Shown here: positions 5,804-13,621 of the stretch, piece by piece
Position numbering within the stretch: position 1 is the first letter of the stretch
Layout of the letters: the number at the start of each line of letters is the position of its first letter
Assembly (NCBI GenBank): GCA_024277605.1
Contig: JAJRUU010000281.1
Span: forward strand, 1 to 13,621
DNA length: 13,621 bases
Reading direction: 5' to 3'
Origin: a bacterium
GTDB lineage: Bacteria > SZUA-182 > SZUA-191 > JAJRXT01
Notes under the pieces: generated by a model
What the model saw: only the letters and a program-made list of their open reading frames with translations
Told to the model about the DNA's origin: nothing
Database searches by the model: none
Translations under genes and position numbers: made by a program

Positions 5804-7093
5804 CTAAAAAACATAACTAAGCTGCAAAGCGGCCTGATGGACATGAGTCTCGTAACGAGTTTTGCTCAATGAGCCAAAAACGGGATCTAACTCATCATTT
5901 TCTACTGTTCTGGGTTTGGATAAAAGATCCGTGTAGCCCACATCCACACTAAAATCACCGATTTGATATCCTACTCCCAGGGTAAACCCATAGCGGTCAT
6001 TCTCTGGTATCATGGGGTCCAAGGTTTTATCGGGTATGGCAGTCTCATAATAGAAACTGCCAGCTCGAAAGGCCCAGCTCTCAGAAAGCTGTAGCTCAGT
6101 TCCCAGCTTGAAAACATTGGTATCACGCCAATCTTTCTTGATCTTTAAGTCCGAAAAGAACATATTCTCATCCTCAAGATCCACCTCTAAGCAGCCAAAG
6201 GCTGACCATAATACACGTTCATAGTCAACCTCCACTCTCAAGTTGGGGAGAATCTTATAATTTATCCCAAAACTAAATCGTTGGGGCAATGGCATTTCAA
6301 ACTCAACATCAGTCTGATAAGATGACGCAAGGGATACTCCTTGAGGTTGTCCTATGCCCTGAGCTACCTGAGATATGTTATCTACATCCATATCCCCTTT
6401 AAACTTTAAGATGGTTTCTGAGCGATAGGAGAACCCCAGGCTCAAATTGTCTGTGGGTTTGGCCAATATACCGGCAGTCCACCCCCAATTCTGCTCTTCA
6501 CCGGTAAGCTCAACGTCTGCATCACTAGATAAGCCGTTTGTGATTACGGAGAAGGGAAACTTTCTGATCATCTCAGTCTCGGCATAGATATAGCTTACCC
6601 CAGCGCCTATCGATATTTTAGGATGCGGTTTCCAAGCCACTGCCGGAGTTATGAAAATTGTTTTTAATTCACTTTTAATCGCCGTATACTTGGTAATGCC
6701 GTCCTCATCCCACTCGGTACCCAGACCATAAGGGGAGTACACTCCCAGCCCAAAAACCAGATCATCCCCCACTGGAATGCTGGAAAAAAAGTTTGGAATA
6801 TAGAAGTCCTGGGTTTTGTCCATTTATCGGTTACCGTTGTTGGATAACCCTAAATCAAGATTTATCAGAGTTGCCCCCAGGGAAGCCTCTGGACTATCAA
6901 TCTGGGTCAGACCAGCCGGATTATAATATATGGCCGACGGATTATCAGCCCAAGCCACAAAAGCGCTGCCCAATCCCATTGCCTTGCCGTTGTGCTCGGT
7001 AATCTCATAGCCCATTCCATAGGCCAACCGGGGAAGAAGAATCAACCCTAGCATCATGAGCAGAGTGGTTCTCCAGTGTAATGCGTGTTTCAT
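5804..7093 (-). pseudogene. OmpP1/FadL-type outer-membrane barrel, interrupted by in-frame TAA
   Basis: OmpP1/FadL/TodX proteins are outer-membrane barrels that take up hydrophobic compounds such as fatty acids or aromatics. The reading frame covers 429 codons, a normal family length. It starts with a signal peptide (about 1-26, ending LAYG), then the typical mature N-terminus with GMGYEITEHNGKAMGLGSAF, ADNPSAIYYNPAGLTQ, later YSPYGLGTEW, and barrel strands to a terminal SYVF. Codon 90 (6826-6824) is TAA, followed at once by ATG in the same frame (CGA TAA ATG). The downstream 339 codons have no signal peptide of their own, so they could not be exported as a barrel. A single C to T change from CAA would explain the stop. 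A sequencing error, readthrough or true loss are all possible. A strong AAGGAGG precedes the first ATG. Confidence 0.85.
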
Positions 7094-7172
7094 TAGCGCC
7101 TCCTTAAACTATGTGCCGTAACATGTTCCTAAAAACAATCGTGTTACTTGCAAAACACATACCTAATAATTC

Positions 7173-7245
7173 GCAGGATTCCTGCCTGGGACTAGCAAAA
7201 ACTTCTAAAAAGCAGGATTTGAGAACATCAAGTTTGATCAAACTT
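7173..7245. promoter_or_regulatory. Palindromic sites upstream of the FadL-type gene
   Basis: A perfect 16-bp palindrome AAGTTTGATCAAACTT lies at 7230-7245, and a near-perfect GCAGGATTCCTGC at 7173-7185. Both lie in the leader region of the minus-strand FadL-type gene. The longer one is the size and symmetry of a dimeric repressor operator. The binding protein is unknown. Confidence 0.4.
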
Positions 7246-7347
7246 AAGGCTAACAAGGAGTTACAAGAATGTCAACAGGAAACAGGAAAGATACATGCAC
7301 CTATATCTAATTGCTAAATATTTTTTTGCAGATATGACAGCGGGTTT

Positions 7348-7378
7348 ATTATATCTTAAAATAAAACAGGTATGTCCA
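7348..7378 (-). promoter_or_regulatory. Weak promoter candidate for the FadL-type gene
   Basis: On the minus strand TGGACA (7378-7373) lies 19 bases from a perfect TATAAT (7353-7348). The spacing is long, so this is tentative. It would give a leader of roughly 250 nt containing the palindromes. Confidence 0.3.
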
Positions 7379-7428
7379 ATAATAAACAACTGGCTTGAAA
7401 ACGAAACATATCCTAATAGGGTTTATGT

Positions 7429-10400
7429 TTAAACGGTCAATTTTTCGGCAAAATCAAGCGCCTGATCATTGGATTTTTGCGGCTTGGCGCCAAGCGGCAG
7501 GGTAAAGTAAAATGTACTCCCGTGGCCCAACACACTCTCTACCCAGATACGACCGCCCAAGTAGTCGATAATTTCCTTGCTGATAGCTAAGCCCAAACCC
7601 GTTCCATGAGGGGATTCTTGAGGAAGCTCCCCGATTTGTTTGAATTTTGAGAATATTTTAGCCAGGTATTCAGGAGCAATACCCATTCCCTCATCAGCAA
7701 TAGAAACCTCTATTTCCTTGTCCTTACCAGCAGCATCTTTTATCGCTTGAACATGAACCACAATATTACTGCGTTGGTTACTGAATTTAATGGCATTACC
7801 TAATAAATTATTCATTACCTGCATGAGTTTGTCCTGATCACAACAAATCGGGGAAATATCCCCTGGAATGTTTTCCCGGATATTCAGGTTCTTTTCCTTA
7901 AGTAAGGGTGCCACTAACGCTATGGCTTTATTGATTGTCTGAGCCACATTAAGCTCCTGGAAATCGAAGGGTTCTTTACCTAATTGGAGCCGGGAGAGGC
8001 TTAACAACGCGGTTATCAATCGGGTCAATCGATCACTTTCATCGTTAATTATCTTTAGATACTTACCTGTTTCTTGGCCGTTTGTGTCCTCACCCCCCAA
8101 CAAGATTTCAGTAAATGCCTTAATAGAAGTAAGTGGAGTGCGGAGCTCATGGGAAACCACGGAGAGAAACTCTGATTTTTTCAGGTCTAGCTGCCTTAAT
8201 TCTTTGTTGGCCAATTCCAGAGACTTAGTCCGCCGTTTCACCTTCAGCTCTAAACCTTTATTTAAGTTGGCCAGTTTGTGATTACTCTGTTTTAGTTCCT
8301 TTTGTAAGTGTCCTAATCTTAGCAGAGCACTGATTCTGGCCAGCAATTCTTCCTTGTTAAACGGCTTGGCGATATAATCATTAGCGCCCAGATTAAGCCC
8401 GTAAATCAAATCCTCTGTGCTGCCTTTGGCAGTAAGCATGATAATGGGCACTTCAGTGGAGTACTTCCTCAGCTGTTGGCAGAATTCGTACCCACTCATC
8501 CTGGGCATCATCAAATCCAGGATAATCAAGTCGATATTATCCTTTTGGGTCAGGGCCACTTTAAGCCCTTCTTGGCTGTCAGTAAGTGCCAGTACCTTAT
8601 AATTATTGAGCTGTAATCTGGTTCTCACCACCTCGATATTCACCGGGTTATCATCGATTACCAGGACAAGCTCGCCCTGCCCCCGCTCAATCCGCTCATA
8701 TTTTTCCTCCTTCTTCAAACCATAGGTTTTATCTCCAACAGTAGTCTCAAGTTCAGTCATTACGCCTCTCATAGCTTCAACCGGTTTCCCCTCATCTGCT
8801 TGTACTATCTGAGATTCATCAACCTGTTCAGCTCCAATGGGCAGCGTAAAGTAGAAAGTGGAACCTTTCCCCGGTGTACTTTCCACCCAAATATCGCCAC
8901 TGTCCTTGGCGAGAATCTTTTTGGTTATGGACAAACCCAATCCCGCGCCACCATATTCCCTGGCCGCCGATCCATCCAATTGGCGAAACTCCTCAAAAAT
9001 AACCTGCTGATCTTCAGGCCGTATGCCGATACCGGTATCACTTATATACACCAACACCTGCCGACCCCTACCATTTGAGCTATCTTCTAATAACCGTGCT
9101 CCAAGCTTTATTTCCCCGGCTTGAGTAAATTTTACCGCATTCCCCAATAAATTTATCACCACCTGCCAGATTTTATCCTGATCGGCATAAACTTCAGGCA
9201 AGTCCTCGTCTATCTCCACCGTCAGACTTATATCCTTACCACGAATCAAACCTTGACCCAGAGGCAATATCAGATTAAGCAGGCTCTTTAAATTGAGCTC
9301 CTTTATACTAAACTCCGCCTGGCCCACCATGACCTTGGTCAAATCCAGCAGGTTATCCACCAAACTCTTTAGGCTTCGGCCACATTCGTTGATCATCCGC
9401 AGATGATACTGAACTTTTCCATTTATCGGGCCGTCCGCTCCATCTAAAATGGACTCCACCAGACCTATAATTCCATTTATGGGGGTTCTCAACTCATGCG
9501 ATGTATTAGCCAGGAACTCACTCTTTAGAAGGTCTAATTCCTTTAGCTTAACATTCTGTTGCTTTATGTGCTCAGCACTATCCCTCAATTTTATATTTTG
9601 CCTCTCCACCCTGTCGAACAAAAGGGAATTGGCTATAGCAATAGTCGCCTCATTCTTTATGCTGGACAGGAACTCTACATCCATATCTGAGTAGGGTTTT
9701 AAGTTTTTCTTCTCACTCAGATTAATAATACCAAGAATCTTTTTATCATAGACTATAGGTATACATACCTTTGCATCTACATTCTCAAAATAGTCCCTGG
9801 CAACCCCTCTTATCTCCTCAAACTGTGGATCAACCCCTATCTGTTCCTGCTCGACTATCCGGTCATAATCCTTGAGCCATGGTACAAAAGGGCTGCTTGC
9901 GGATATACTTAACCCTTTATCAATGCCGATTGTTCTGGCGCTAATAAGATTCTCTGAATCATTGTCATATAAGAGCAGGGAAGACCTCTTTACATAAAGG
10001 ATATCAGTAACTGTCCCGATGATCTTGTTGACCAGCTCATTAAGCCCTTTCAGCACAATCAGGTCATCGGTAAATTCCTTTATTACAGCCTGCATATCAT
10101 ACTTCTTCCGCTGAAACAGGTGGTCAATATGGGGCTGGAGGTATTTGAGATAGGCTGTATAGAGCAAAAGAATGGCGACTAACGCTAGTGTATTTGAGGT
10201 TATCCCAAGGTTTATATTTTGTGTTTTTATCAGATAAGAATAGATATATATGGGTATAATAACAGTTGAGGACATTACCGCCCACATGATTGTCTTGTGG
10301 ATAACGGTCTGGATGTCCATTGCTTTATATCGAATAATTGCGTAGGCGGTGAATATAACAATAGATAAGGATGAGGTTATTTGTCCGATGAAGATGGGGT

Positions 10401-11016
10401 CTTGTGGGTTTGAAACTCCTAATATTGGAATAATCAGGCTAAAAGCTATACCAAATATAAATGCTAAAATTACCCCTAAAAACACAAATTTAATTTTTAC
10501 TCTTTCAATTTCAGAATTAATTACTTTATATTTTTTGATCCAGTTTTTACCCGTAAACAAAAAACAAATGATGATATATGAAGAAAACCAGTAATCATAA
10601 AGAGCCGTATATTCAACAACAAGGTTTCCATTATCCACGGCATATTTTTTTACATATAACCCCAACAACGAAAAACTTCCAAACACTAAAGCGAATATAT
10701 ATATAAGTATTATTAATGGTTTATATGTTTTTCTTAGTTTTTTAGGAAAATACAAAGAGAACGATGCAGCAGTTGCTACTATAAAAGATGATGAAAAAAT
10801 TGTAAGTTCTGTCGCTAATTTAACATATAGAATGCCATTATAATTCAGGATGTAGTAATTAAGGATAAGACCATTAGCAATCCACAGGAAACAGAAGAAG
10901 CTGAGGAAAAAAAATAGCCGATTGATGGGATTTTTATTGTCTTTTGTTAAAACTAATATGCCTATTGCTAATATTAGAACTGAAGATATTGCTTGAAAGT
11001 TCAATAGTAGGTTCAT
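7429..11016 (-). CDS. Hybrid sensor histidine kinase with two kinase cores around one receiver
   Basis: The 1195-residue protein is a membrane sensor kinase. Domains in order are: a 7-8 segment membrane region (about 1-300), GAF (about 310-465), a coiled-coil linker, HisKA with H507 in NTSHELRTP, HATPase (NLLGNAVKF, DTGIGI, GAGLGLS; about 610-728), receiver (about 782-898 with D788/D789, D834, T862 and K884), a second coiled coil (900-945), a second HisKA with H956 in VVSHELRTP, and a second HATPase (NLLGNAIKF, DEGMGI, GTGLGLA; about 1060-1175). Both kinase cores and the receiver keep all catalytic residues. There is no Hpt or DNA-binding domain, so an outside partner is needed; the free receiver at 5197-5565 is a candidate. 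The ATG has an in-frame TAG 6 nt upstream and no clear ribosome-binding site. Input signal unknown. Confidence 0.93.
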   Translation of the reverse strand: MNLLLNFQAISSVLILAIGILVLTKDNKNPINRLFFFLSFFCFLWIANGLILNYYILNYNGILYVKLATELTIFSSSFIVATAASFSLYFPKKLRKTYKPLIILIYIFALVFGSFSLLGLYVKKYAVDNGNLVVEYTALYDYWFSSYIIICFLFTGKNWIKKYKVINSEIERVKIKFVFLGVILAFIFGIAFSLIIPILGVSNPQDPIFIGQITSSLSIVIFTAYAIIRYKAMDIQTVIHKTIMWAVMSSTVIIPIYIYSYLIKTQNINLGITSNTLALVAILLLYTAYLKYLQPHIDHLFQRKKYDMQAVIKEFTDDLIVLKGLNELVNKIIGTVTDILYVKRSSLLLYDNDSENLISARTIGIDKGLSISASSPFVPWLKDYDRIVEQEQIGVDPQFEEIRGVARDYFENVDAKVCIPIVYDKKILGIINLSEKKNLKPYSDMDVEFLSSIKNEATIAIANSLLFDRVERQNIKLRDSAEHIKQQNVKLKELDLLKSEFLANTSHELRTPINGIIGLVESILDGADGPINGKVQYHLRMINECGRSLKSLVDNLLDLTKVMVGQAEFSIKELNLKSLLNLILPLGQGLIRGKDISLTVEIDEDLPEVYADQDKIWQVVINLLGNAVKFTQAGEIKLGARLLEDSSNGRGRQVLVYISDTGIGIRPEDQQVIFEEFRQLDGSAAREYGGAGLGLSITKKILAKDSGDIWVESTPGKGSTFYFTLPIGAEQVDESQIVQADEGKPVEAMRGVMTELETTVGDKTYGLKKEEKYERIERGQGELVLVIDDNPVNIEVVRTRLQLNNYKVLALTDSQEGLKVALTQKDNIDLIILDLMMPRMSGYEFCQQLRKYSTEVPIIMLTAKGSTEDLIYGLNLGANDYIAKPFNKEELLARISALLRLGHLQKELKQSNHKLANLNKGLELKVKRRTKSLELANKELRQLDLKKSEFLSVVSHELRTPLTSIKAFTEILLGGEDTNGQETGKYLKIINDESDRLTRLITALLSLSRLQLGKEPFDFQELNVAQTINKAIALVAPLLKEKNLNIRENIPGDISPICCDQDKLMQVMNNLLGNAIKFSNQRSNIVVHVQAIKDAAGKDKEIEVSIADEGMGIAPEYLAKIFSKFKQIGELPQESPHGTGLGLAISKEIIDYLGGRIWVESVLGHGSTFYFTLPLGAKPQKSNDQALDFAEKLTV

Positions 11017-11169
11017 GGTCTATATTGTTTTAGCGTTATCCGGTTAAGTTTTCGCGCATAAACGGAACGGTTAGGGAGTTATCATGACTCTGTGCGCAGT
11101 TGATAATGATGGGAGGCGATTTTTCTTAGGCTTAAAAGTTGAAATTAATACCTTCGCTATTTATTTTGA

Positions 11170-11280
11170 TACCCGAAAAATTCGGGCAGGCACAGCCTGT
11201 TTCTTCAGGACGTTGGCTTACAAGCCTTATCTAGCAAGGGATGTCTTGCAAACCCAGACTAAATTTATGAATAGATCAGG
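11170..11280 (+). repeat. Dispersed intergenic repeat, copy D (internally deleted)
   Basis: This copy keeps the left hairpin ACCCGAA-AAA-TTCGGG (from 11170/11171) and the right half from GGACGTTGGCT (11208-11218) to TTTATGAATAGATCAGG (end 11280). The middle part present in copies B and C is missing. A small CAGGC-ACA-GCCTG hairpin sits at the junction. It lies between the 3' end of the methyltransferase gene and the start of the hybrid kinase gene. The rest of that gap (11017-11169) shows no gene. Confidence 0.88.
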
Positions 11281-11306
11281 GATAAAAGCTTCCGGGTACC
11301 CTATAG

Positions 11307-12113
11307 TCATTTTCTTCCTTTTACCTTAATGAGTGGCGTATAAGTAAAACGATCCTCTGCTTCAAAAAAGGCCATGAAATCGCTTACAAATCCTTCAGGG
11401 CCTCCTGGATAATAAGGGTCAACATCAGGAACATATTTTGATAATGTCTCTATTTTTTTTAACCAATTAAACCGGTCTACCTTATCCAAAGGCCCATAGA
11501 TACAGTGATATCCTTCGACACCAACCTCTATGTCTGCCAAATTCTGATCATAAAACATCTTATATAATTTCCGACCTACGAAGAAATCAAAACCAGTTTT
11601 TTCTATTTTATTTGTTAATTTTGAGCAAATGGATTCCAGTTCAGGTGACATTTTATAATGATTTAAACCGTTCCCATCAAGATCAATTATACAAAGAATC
11701 CCATTTTTTTTAAGAAGATCTTTGCACTTGGATAAAATATCTTTCGGTTCTTTTAAATATTCAAAAACAAAGCGACTCCAGATAAGATCAAAAGAACCTA
11801 CATTCAGGGTGGGCAGGTCTTTTAAGTCTGCCTGATAGAAAGAGATGTTTTTATGGCGTAAGTATCTTTTTTCCGCATACTCAATTCTTTCCATGGACCC
11901 GTCAACGCCAACGACACACCCTTTATCACCAACCAACTCAGACATCAAAGCGCTGACAATTCCTGTTCCACAGCCCAGGTCCAATACCTTCATGCCAGGT
12001 TGAATACCTGCCCAGACTAGGTGATTACGTGCCAATTCAATGCTTGTTTTTGTCTCCAAGCGTTCGGTTTCATCCTCTCCTTCCATTAGATACTGCATAT
12101 TATCAATTATCAT
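11307..12113 (-). CDS. Class I SAM-dependent methyltransferase
   Basis: The 268-residue product has the Rossmann-type methyltransferase core: motif I VLDLGCGTG (43-51), the acidic loop VVGVDGS (67-73) that binds the ribose of SAM, and SFDLIWSRFVFEYL (107-120). The N-terminal stretch with ETERLETKTSIELARNHL and the C-terminal region, with GYHCIYG and YYPGGPEGF, do not point to a known substrate. The ATG at 12113 is 13 nt beyond the stop of the PilZ/GNAT gene, so the two are very likely co-transcribed and possibly translationally coupled; no good ribosome-binding site is seen. A longer frame back to 12386 would overlap the PilZ/GNAT gene and encodes no domain-like sequence, so it is not used. 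A link to the acyltransferase-like domain upstream suggests shared small-molecule or protein modification, but this is inference. Confidence 0.88.
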   Translation of the reverse strand: MIIDNMQYLMEGEDETERLETKTSIELARNHLVWAGIQPGMKVLDLGCGTGIVSALMSELVGDKGCVVGVDGSMERIEYAEKRYLRHKNISFYQADLKDLPTLNVGSFDLIWSRFVFEYLKEPKDILSKCKDLLKKNGILCIIDLDGNGLNHYKMSPELESICSKLTNKIEKTGFDFFVGRKLYKMFYDQNLADIEVGVEGYHCIYGPLDKVDRFNWLKKIETLSKYVPDVDPYYPGGPEGFVSDFMAFFEAEDRFTYTPLIKVKGRK

Positions 12114-12126
12114 AAAATAAATCCGG

Positions 12127-13621
12127 CTATACAACTTGGGCTTTTCTGTCCAATCTCCTCTCAAGCCGGGTAAAAAGCTTATTAGTGTAATTAATCCAGG
12201 GTTGGATAAACTGTTGGCCAAATGTCCAACACATATACTCCTTTTTCTTCTTAAAGCCCAGAGTATCATACACCTCGACATCCTCATCGGCCGCCAAACA
12301 GATGGCAAAGTGACGACCCCGCTGCCGATAATACTCAGCAGCCTTCTGAACCAACCCCCGCTTAACCTCCACCTCCATTTTCCCACATTCGGGAGTGGTA
12401 TAGACTCTAAAACAGTTCAACAATCCCGATAGGTTCAGCCCCATTGAAGAGTATTCAATCAACACAAAACCCAAGAAAGTCTGTCCGGATTTGGCCATAT
12501 AAATCTGGCGGTCTCGCTTTAGCCCCTTTTGCTGATACATCTGACTAATATGGGGTAAACCTATTTCTTCCAGCAACAGGCTGTCGGTTTGAAGGATAAC
12601 AAACTCTCCCCGAGCCACAAAATAGCTTTCAATCAATGGTTTCTCGCTTTTAGTAAGTGGTTCAATCACTACTCCGGCAGGTAAATTTATATCCTGACAA
12701 TCATCCAGGGGAGATTTAAACAGGTAAGCATAGCACGCCAGATGGGAGAGATCAGACTCATCGCTTACCATGTGGGCATATTTGCCGAATAACTTAGCAG
12801 CCCAAGGATTACTGGCCCGCCAGAAAATCTTTTGATAACACACATCCGGGTGTTTGGAACAGAAGTCGGCAATGGAAACGACCATATCTTTAGAAACGCA
12901 CTTCCAGGGGTGTTTGACTGCCGCTAAGTGTTGTATGACCCAGGTGTGTTCATAAGCCCAGACACCTGATACAGTGCCATAGCATTTACTACCTTCCTTT
13001 AAGATAATATTTTTATAGAATCTATTACCTGACCCAAGCAGTTTTTTAAAGGTATCTTTAGCCTCTGTCGCAACAGGGGCCAGGAAATTTTGTTTTTCAT
13101 TGTAAATAAACCCCGAATCTGAAAACAGGTTCCAAATCGTTTCAAACTTCTCCCCCTTAGCATCCTTAAGATGTGGGTAGCATTTGCCCAGTAAATAGGA
13201 AACCAAAAAGTTTGTCTCATCAACCGGAAGGTCTACAAAGCTCAGCCCACATTTAAAATAATTTCCCCGCTGCTCATCCATAGCCATACTGATATATTTC
13301 ACCTGCACTGAAACCTTAACCGGTCTTTCACCAGGGATAATCAGGGTTGTTTTGGGAATAAACAAATCCTTGATAAACAACTCATCGGGATATTCAACAG
13401 CAACCGAAAGACCATTAGGCGTCAGGTCAAGCACTCGACGCTCTAATAGCTTGTCATTGAACATGGGATGTTCAGACTTCAGGCTCAGTGAATCATTCAT
13501 GGGCGGGATATACCTCAGCGTCCCCCGCTGCCAGAGACGGCTTATAGATTTTGGAATTTTTAATACTATTTTTTGATGAGTCCTGGAGACAACAACTGAA
13601 GCAAATTGATAGCCATCAGCA
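12127..13621 (-). CDS. YcgR-like/PilZ protein with GNAT-like C-terminal domain (partial, 5' end missing)
   Basis: PilZ domains bind cyclic di-GMP. The frame stays open to the right edge of the window, so the true start lies outside; an internal ATG at 13500 would cut off part of the PilZ domain. The extra 40 codons read ADGYQFASVVVSRTHQ, then KIVLKIPKSISRLWQRGTLR, matching the end of a YcgR-type N-terminal domain. They supply the RxxxR motif (RGTLR, residues 32-36 of the visible part). The second PilZ motif is DLTPNG (65-70), with Thr instead of the usual Ser. After about 100 residues of PilZ fold comes a long region (about 160-470) resembling a GNAT acyltransferase, with GLKRDRQIYMAKSG, SSMGLNLSGLLNCF, YYRQRG and TLGFKKKKEY. 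It would be a c-di-GMP-controlled acyltransferase or a degenerate sensor fold. The methyltransferase gene follows 13 nt downstream. Confidence 0.82.
   Translation of the reverse strand, partial: ADGYQFASVVVSRTHQKIVLKIPKSISRLWQRGTLRYIPPMNDSLSLKSEHPMFNDKLLERRVLDLTPNGLSVAVEYPDELFIKDLFIPKTTLIIPGERPVKVSVQVKYISMAMDEQRGNYFKCGLSFVDLPVDETNFLVSYLLGKCYPHLKDAKGEKFETIWNLFSDSGFIYNEKQNFLAPVATEAKDTFKKLLGSGNRFYKNIILKEGSKCYGTVSGVWAYEHTWVIQHLAAVKHPWKCVSKDMVVSIADFCSKHPDVCYQKIFWRASNPWAAKLFGKYAHMVSDESDLSHLACYAYLFKSPLDDCQDINLPAGVVIEPLTKSEKPLIESYFVARGEFVILQTDSLLLEEIGLPHISQMYQQKGLKRDRQIYMAKSGQTFLGFVLIEYSSMGLNLSGLLNCFRVYTTPECGKMEVEVKRGLVQKAAEYYRQRGRHFAICLAADEDVEVYDTLGFKKKKEYMCWTFGQQFIQPWINYTNKLFTRLERRLDRKAQVV

Larger units (their letters stand above)
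7094..7428. other. Intergenic region between hybrid kinase and FadL-type gene
   Basis: This 335-bp gap holds the FadL-type ribosome-binding site, the palindromes and the weak promoter. A short plus-strand frame at 7111-7317 has no recognisable content, no ribosome-binding site and is not called. No repeat copy of the A-D family lies here, unlike the other large minus-strand gaps. No clear terminator was found after the kinase gene. Confidence 0.45.

Noticed and set aside
7111..7317. 68-codon plus-strand frame upstream of the FadL-type gene
   Set aside because: No ribosome-binding site, no known motif, and it spans the palindromic sites.
11084..11329. 81-codon plus-strand frame between kinase and methyltransferase
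   Set aside because: It reads through repeat copy D, has no ribosome-binding site and no recognisable protein sequence.
12114..12386. N-terminal extension of the methyltransferase frame
   Set aside because: It overlaps the end of the PilZ/GNAT gene in another frame and its residues (Trp/Arg-rich) do not resemble any domain. The methyltransferase homology begins after the ATG at 12113.
1..13621. CRISPR array, tRNA, rRNA or integrase/attachment site
   Set aside because: The repeats found are dispersed, not regularly spaced with unique spacers. No tRNA or rRNA signature sequence and no recombinase frame was seen on either strand.

Overview
The window suggests a diderm (outer-membrane) bacterium with moderate to low GC, probably an uncultured or anaerobic lineage. 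The evidence is an OmpP1/FadL-type outer-membrane barrel gene, a 2-hydroxyacyl-CoA dehydratase-like Fe-S protein, a large hybrid histidine kinase, several cyclic-di-GMP-type proteins, and intergenic gaps full of short repeats. No rRNA, tRNA, CRISPR array or transposase gene was found, and the phylum cannot be fixed from this sequence.

Left part (1-3711) is a patchwork of single genes. It holds a HgdB-like 2-hydroxyacyl-CoA dehydratase subunit (+), a palindrome array that separates convergent genes, a membrane-anchored M23 peptidase (-), a stand-alone hisI (+), and the 44-codon ribosomal protein gene rpmH (+, GTG start). The usual partner rnpA is absent after rpmH.

Right part (3901-13621) is entirely on the minus strand and is rich in signalling genes. 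In transcription order it reads: a YcgR-like/PilZ protein with a GNAT-like C-terminus (its start lies beyond the right edge), a SAM methyltransferase 13 nt downstream, a 1195-residue 7TM-GAF-HisKA-HATPase-REC-HisKA-HATPase kinase, an OmpP1/FadL gene broken by one in-frame TAA, a stand-alone CheY-like receiver, and a GAF/HD-GYP protein with HE in place of HD. A plausible reading is a phosphorelay (kinase to free receiver) coupled to c-di-GMP turnover (HD-GYP) and sensing (PilZ). That link rests on gene order and domain content only.

Non-coding structure is the most unusual aspect. Four copies of one 110-185 bp dispersed repeat lie at 49-162, 3712-3891, 5586-5766 and 11170-11280, each in a gap between genes. 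An 81-bp MITE-like palindrome with perfect 19-bp terminal inverted repeats and a 6-bp target duplication sits inside the receiver/HD-GYP operon. A second MITE-like element abuts hisI.
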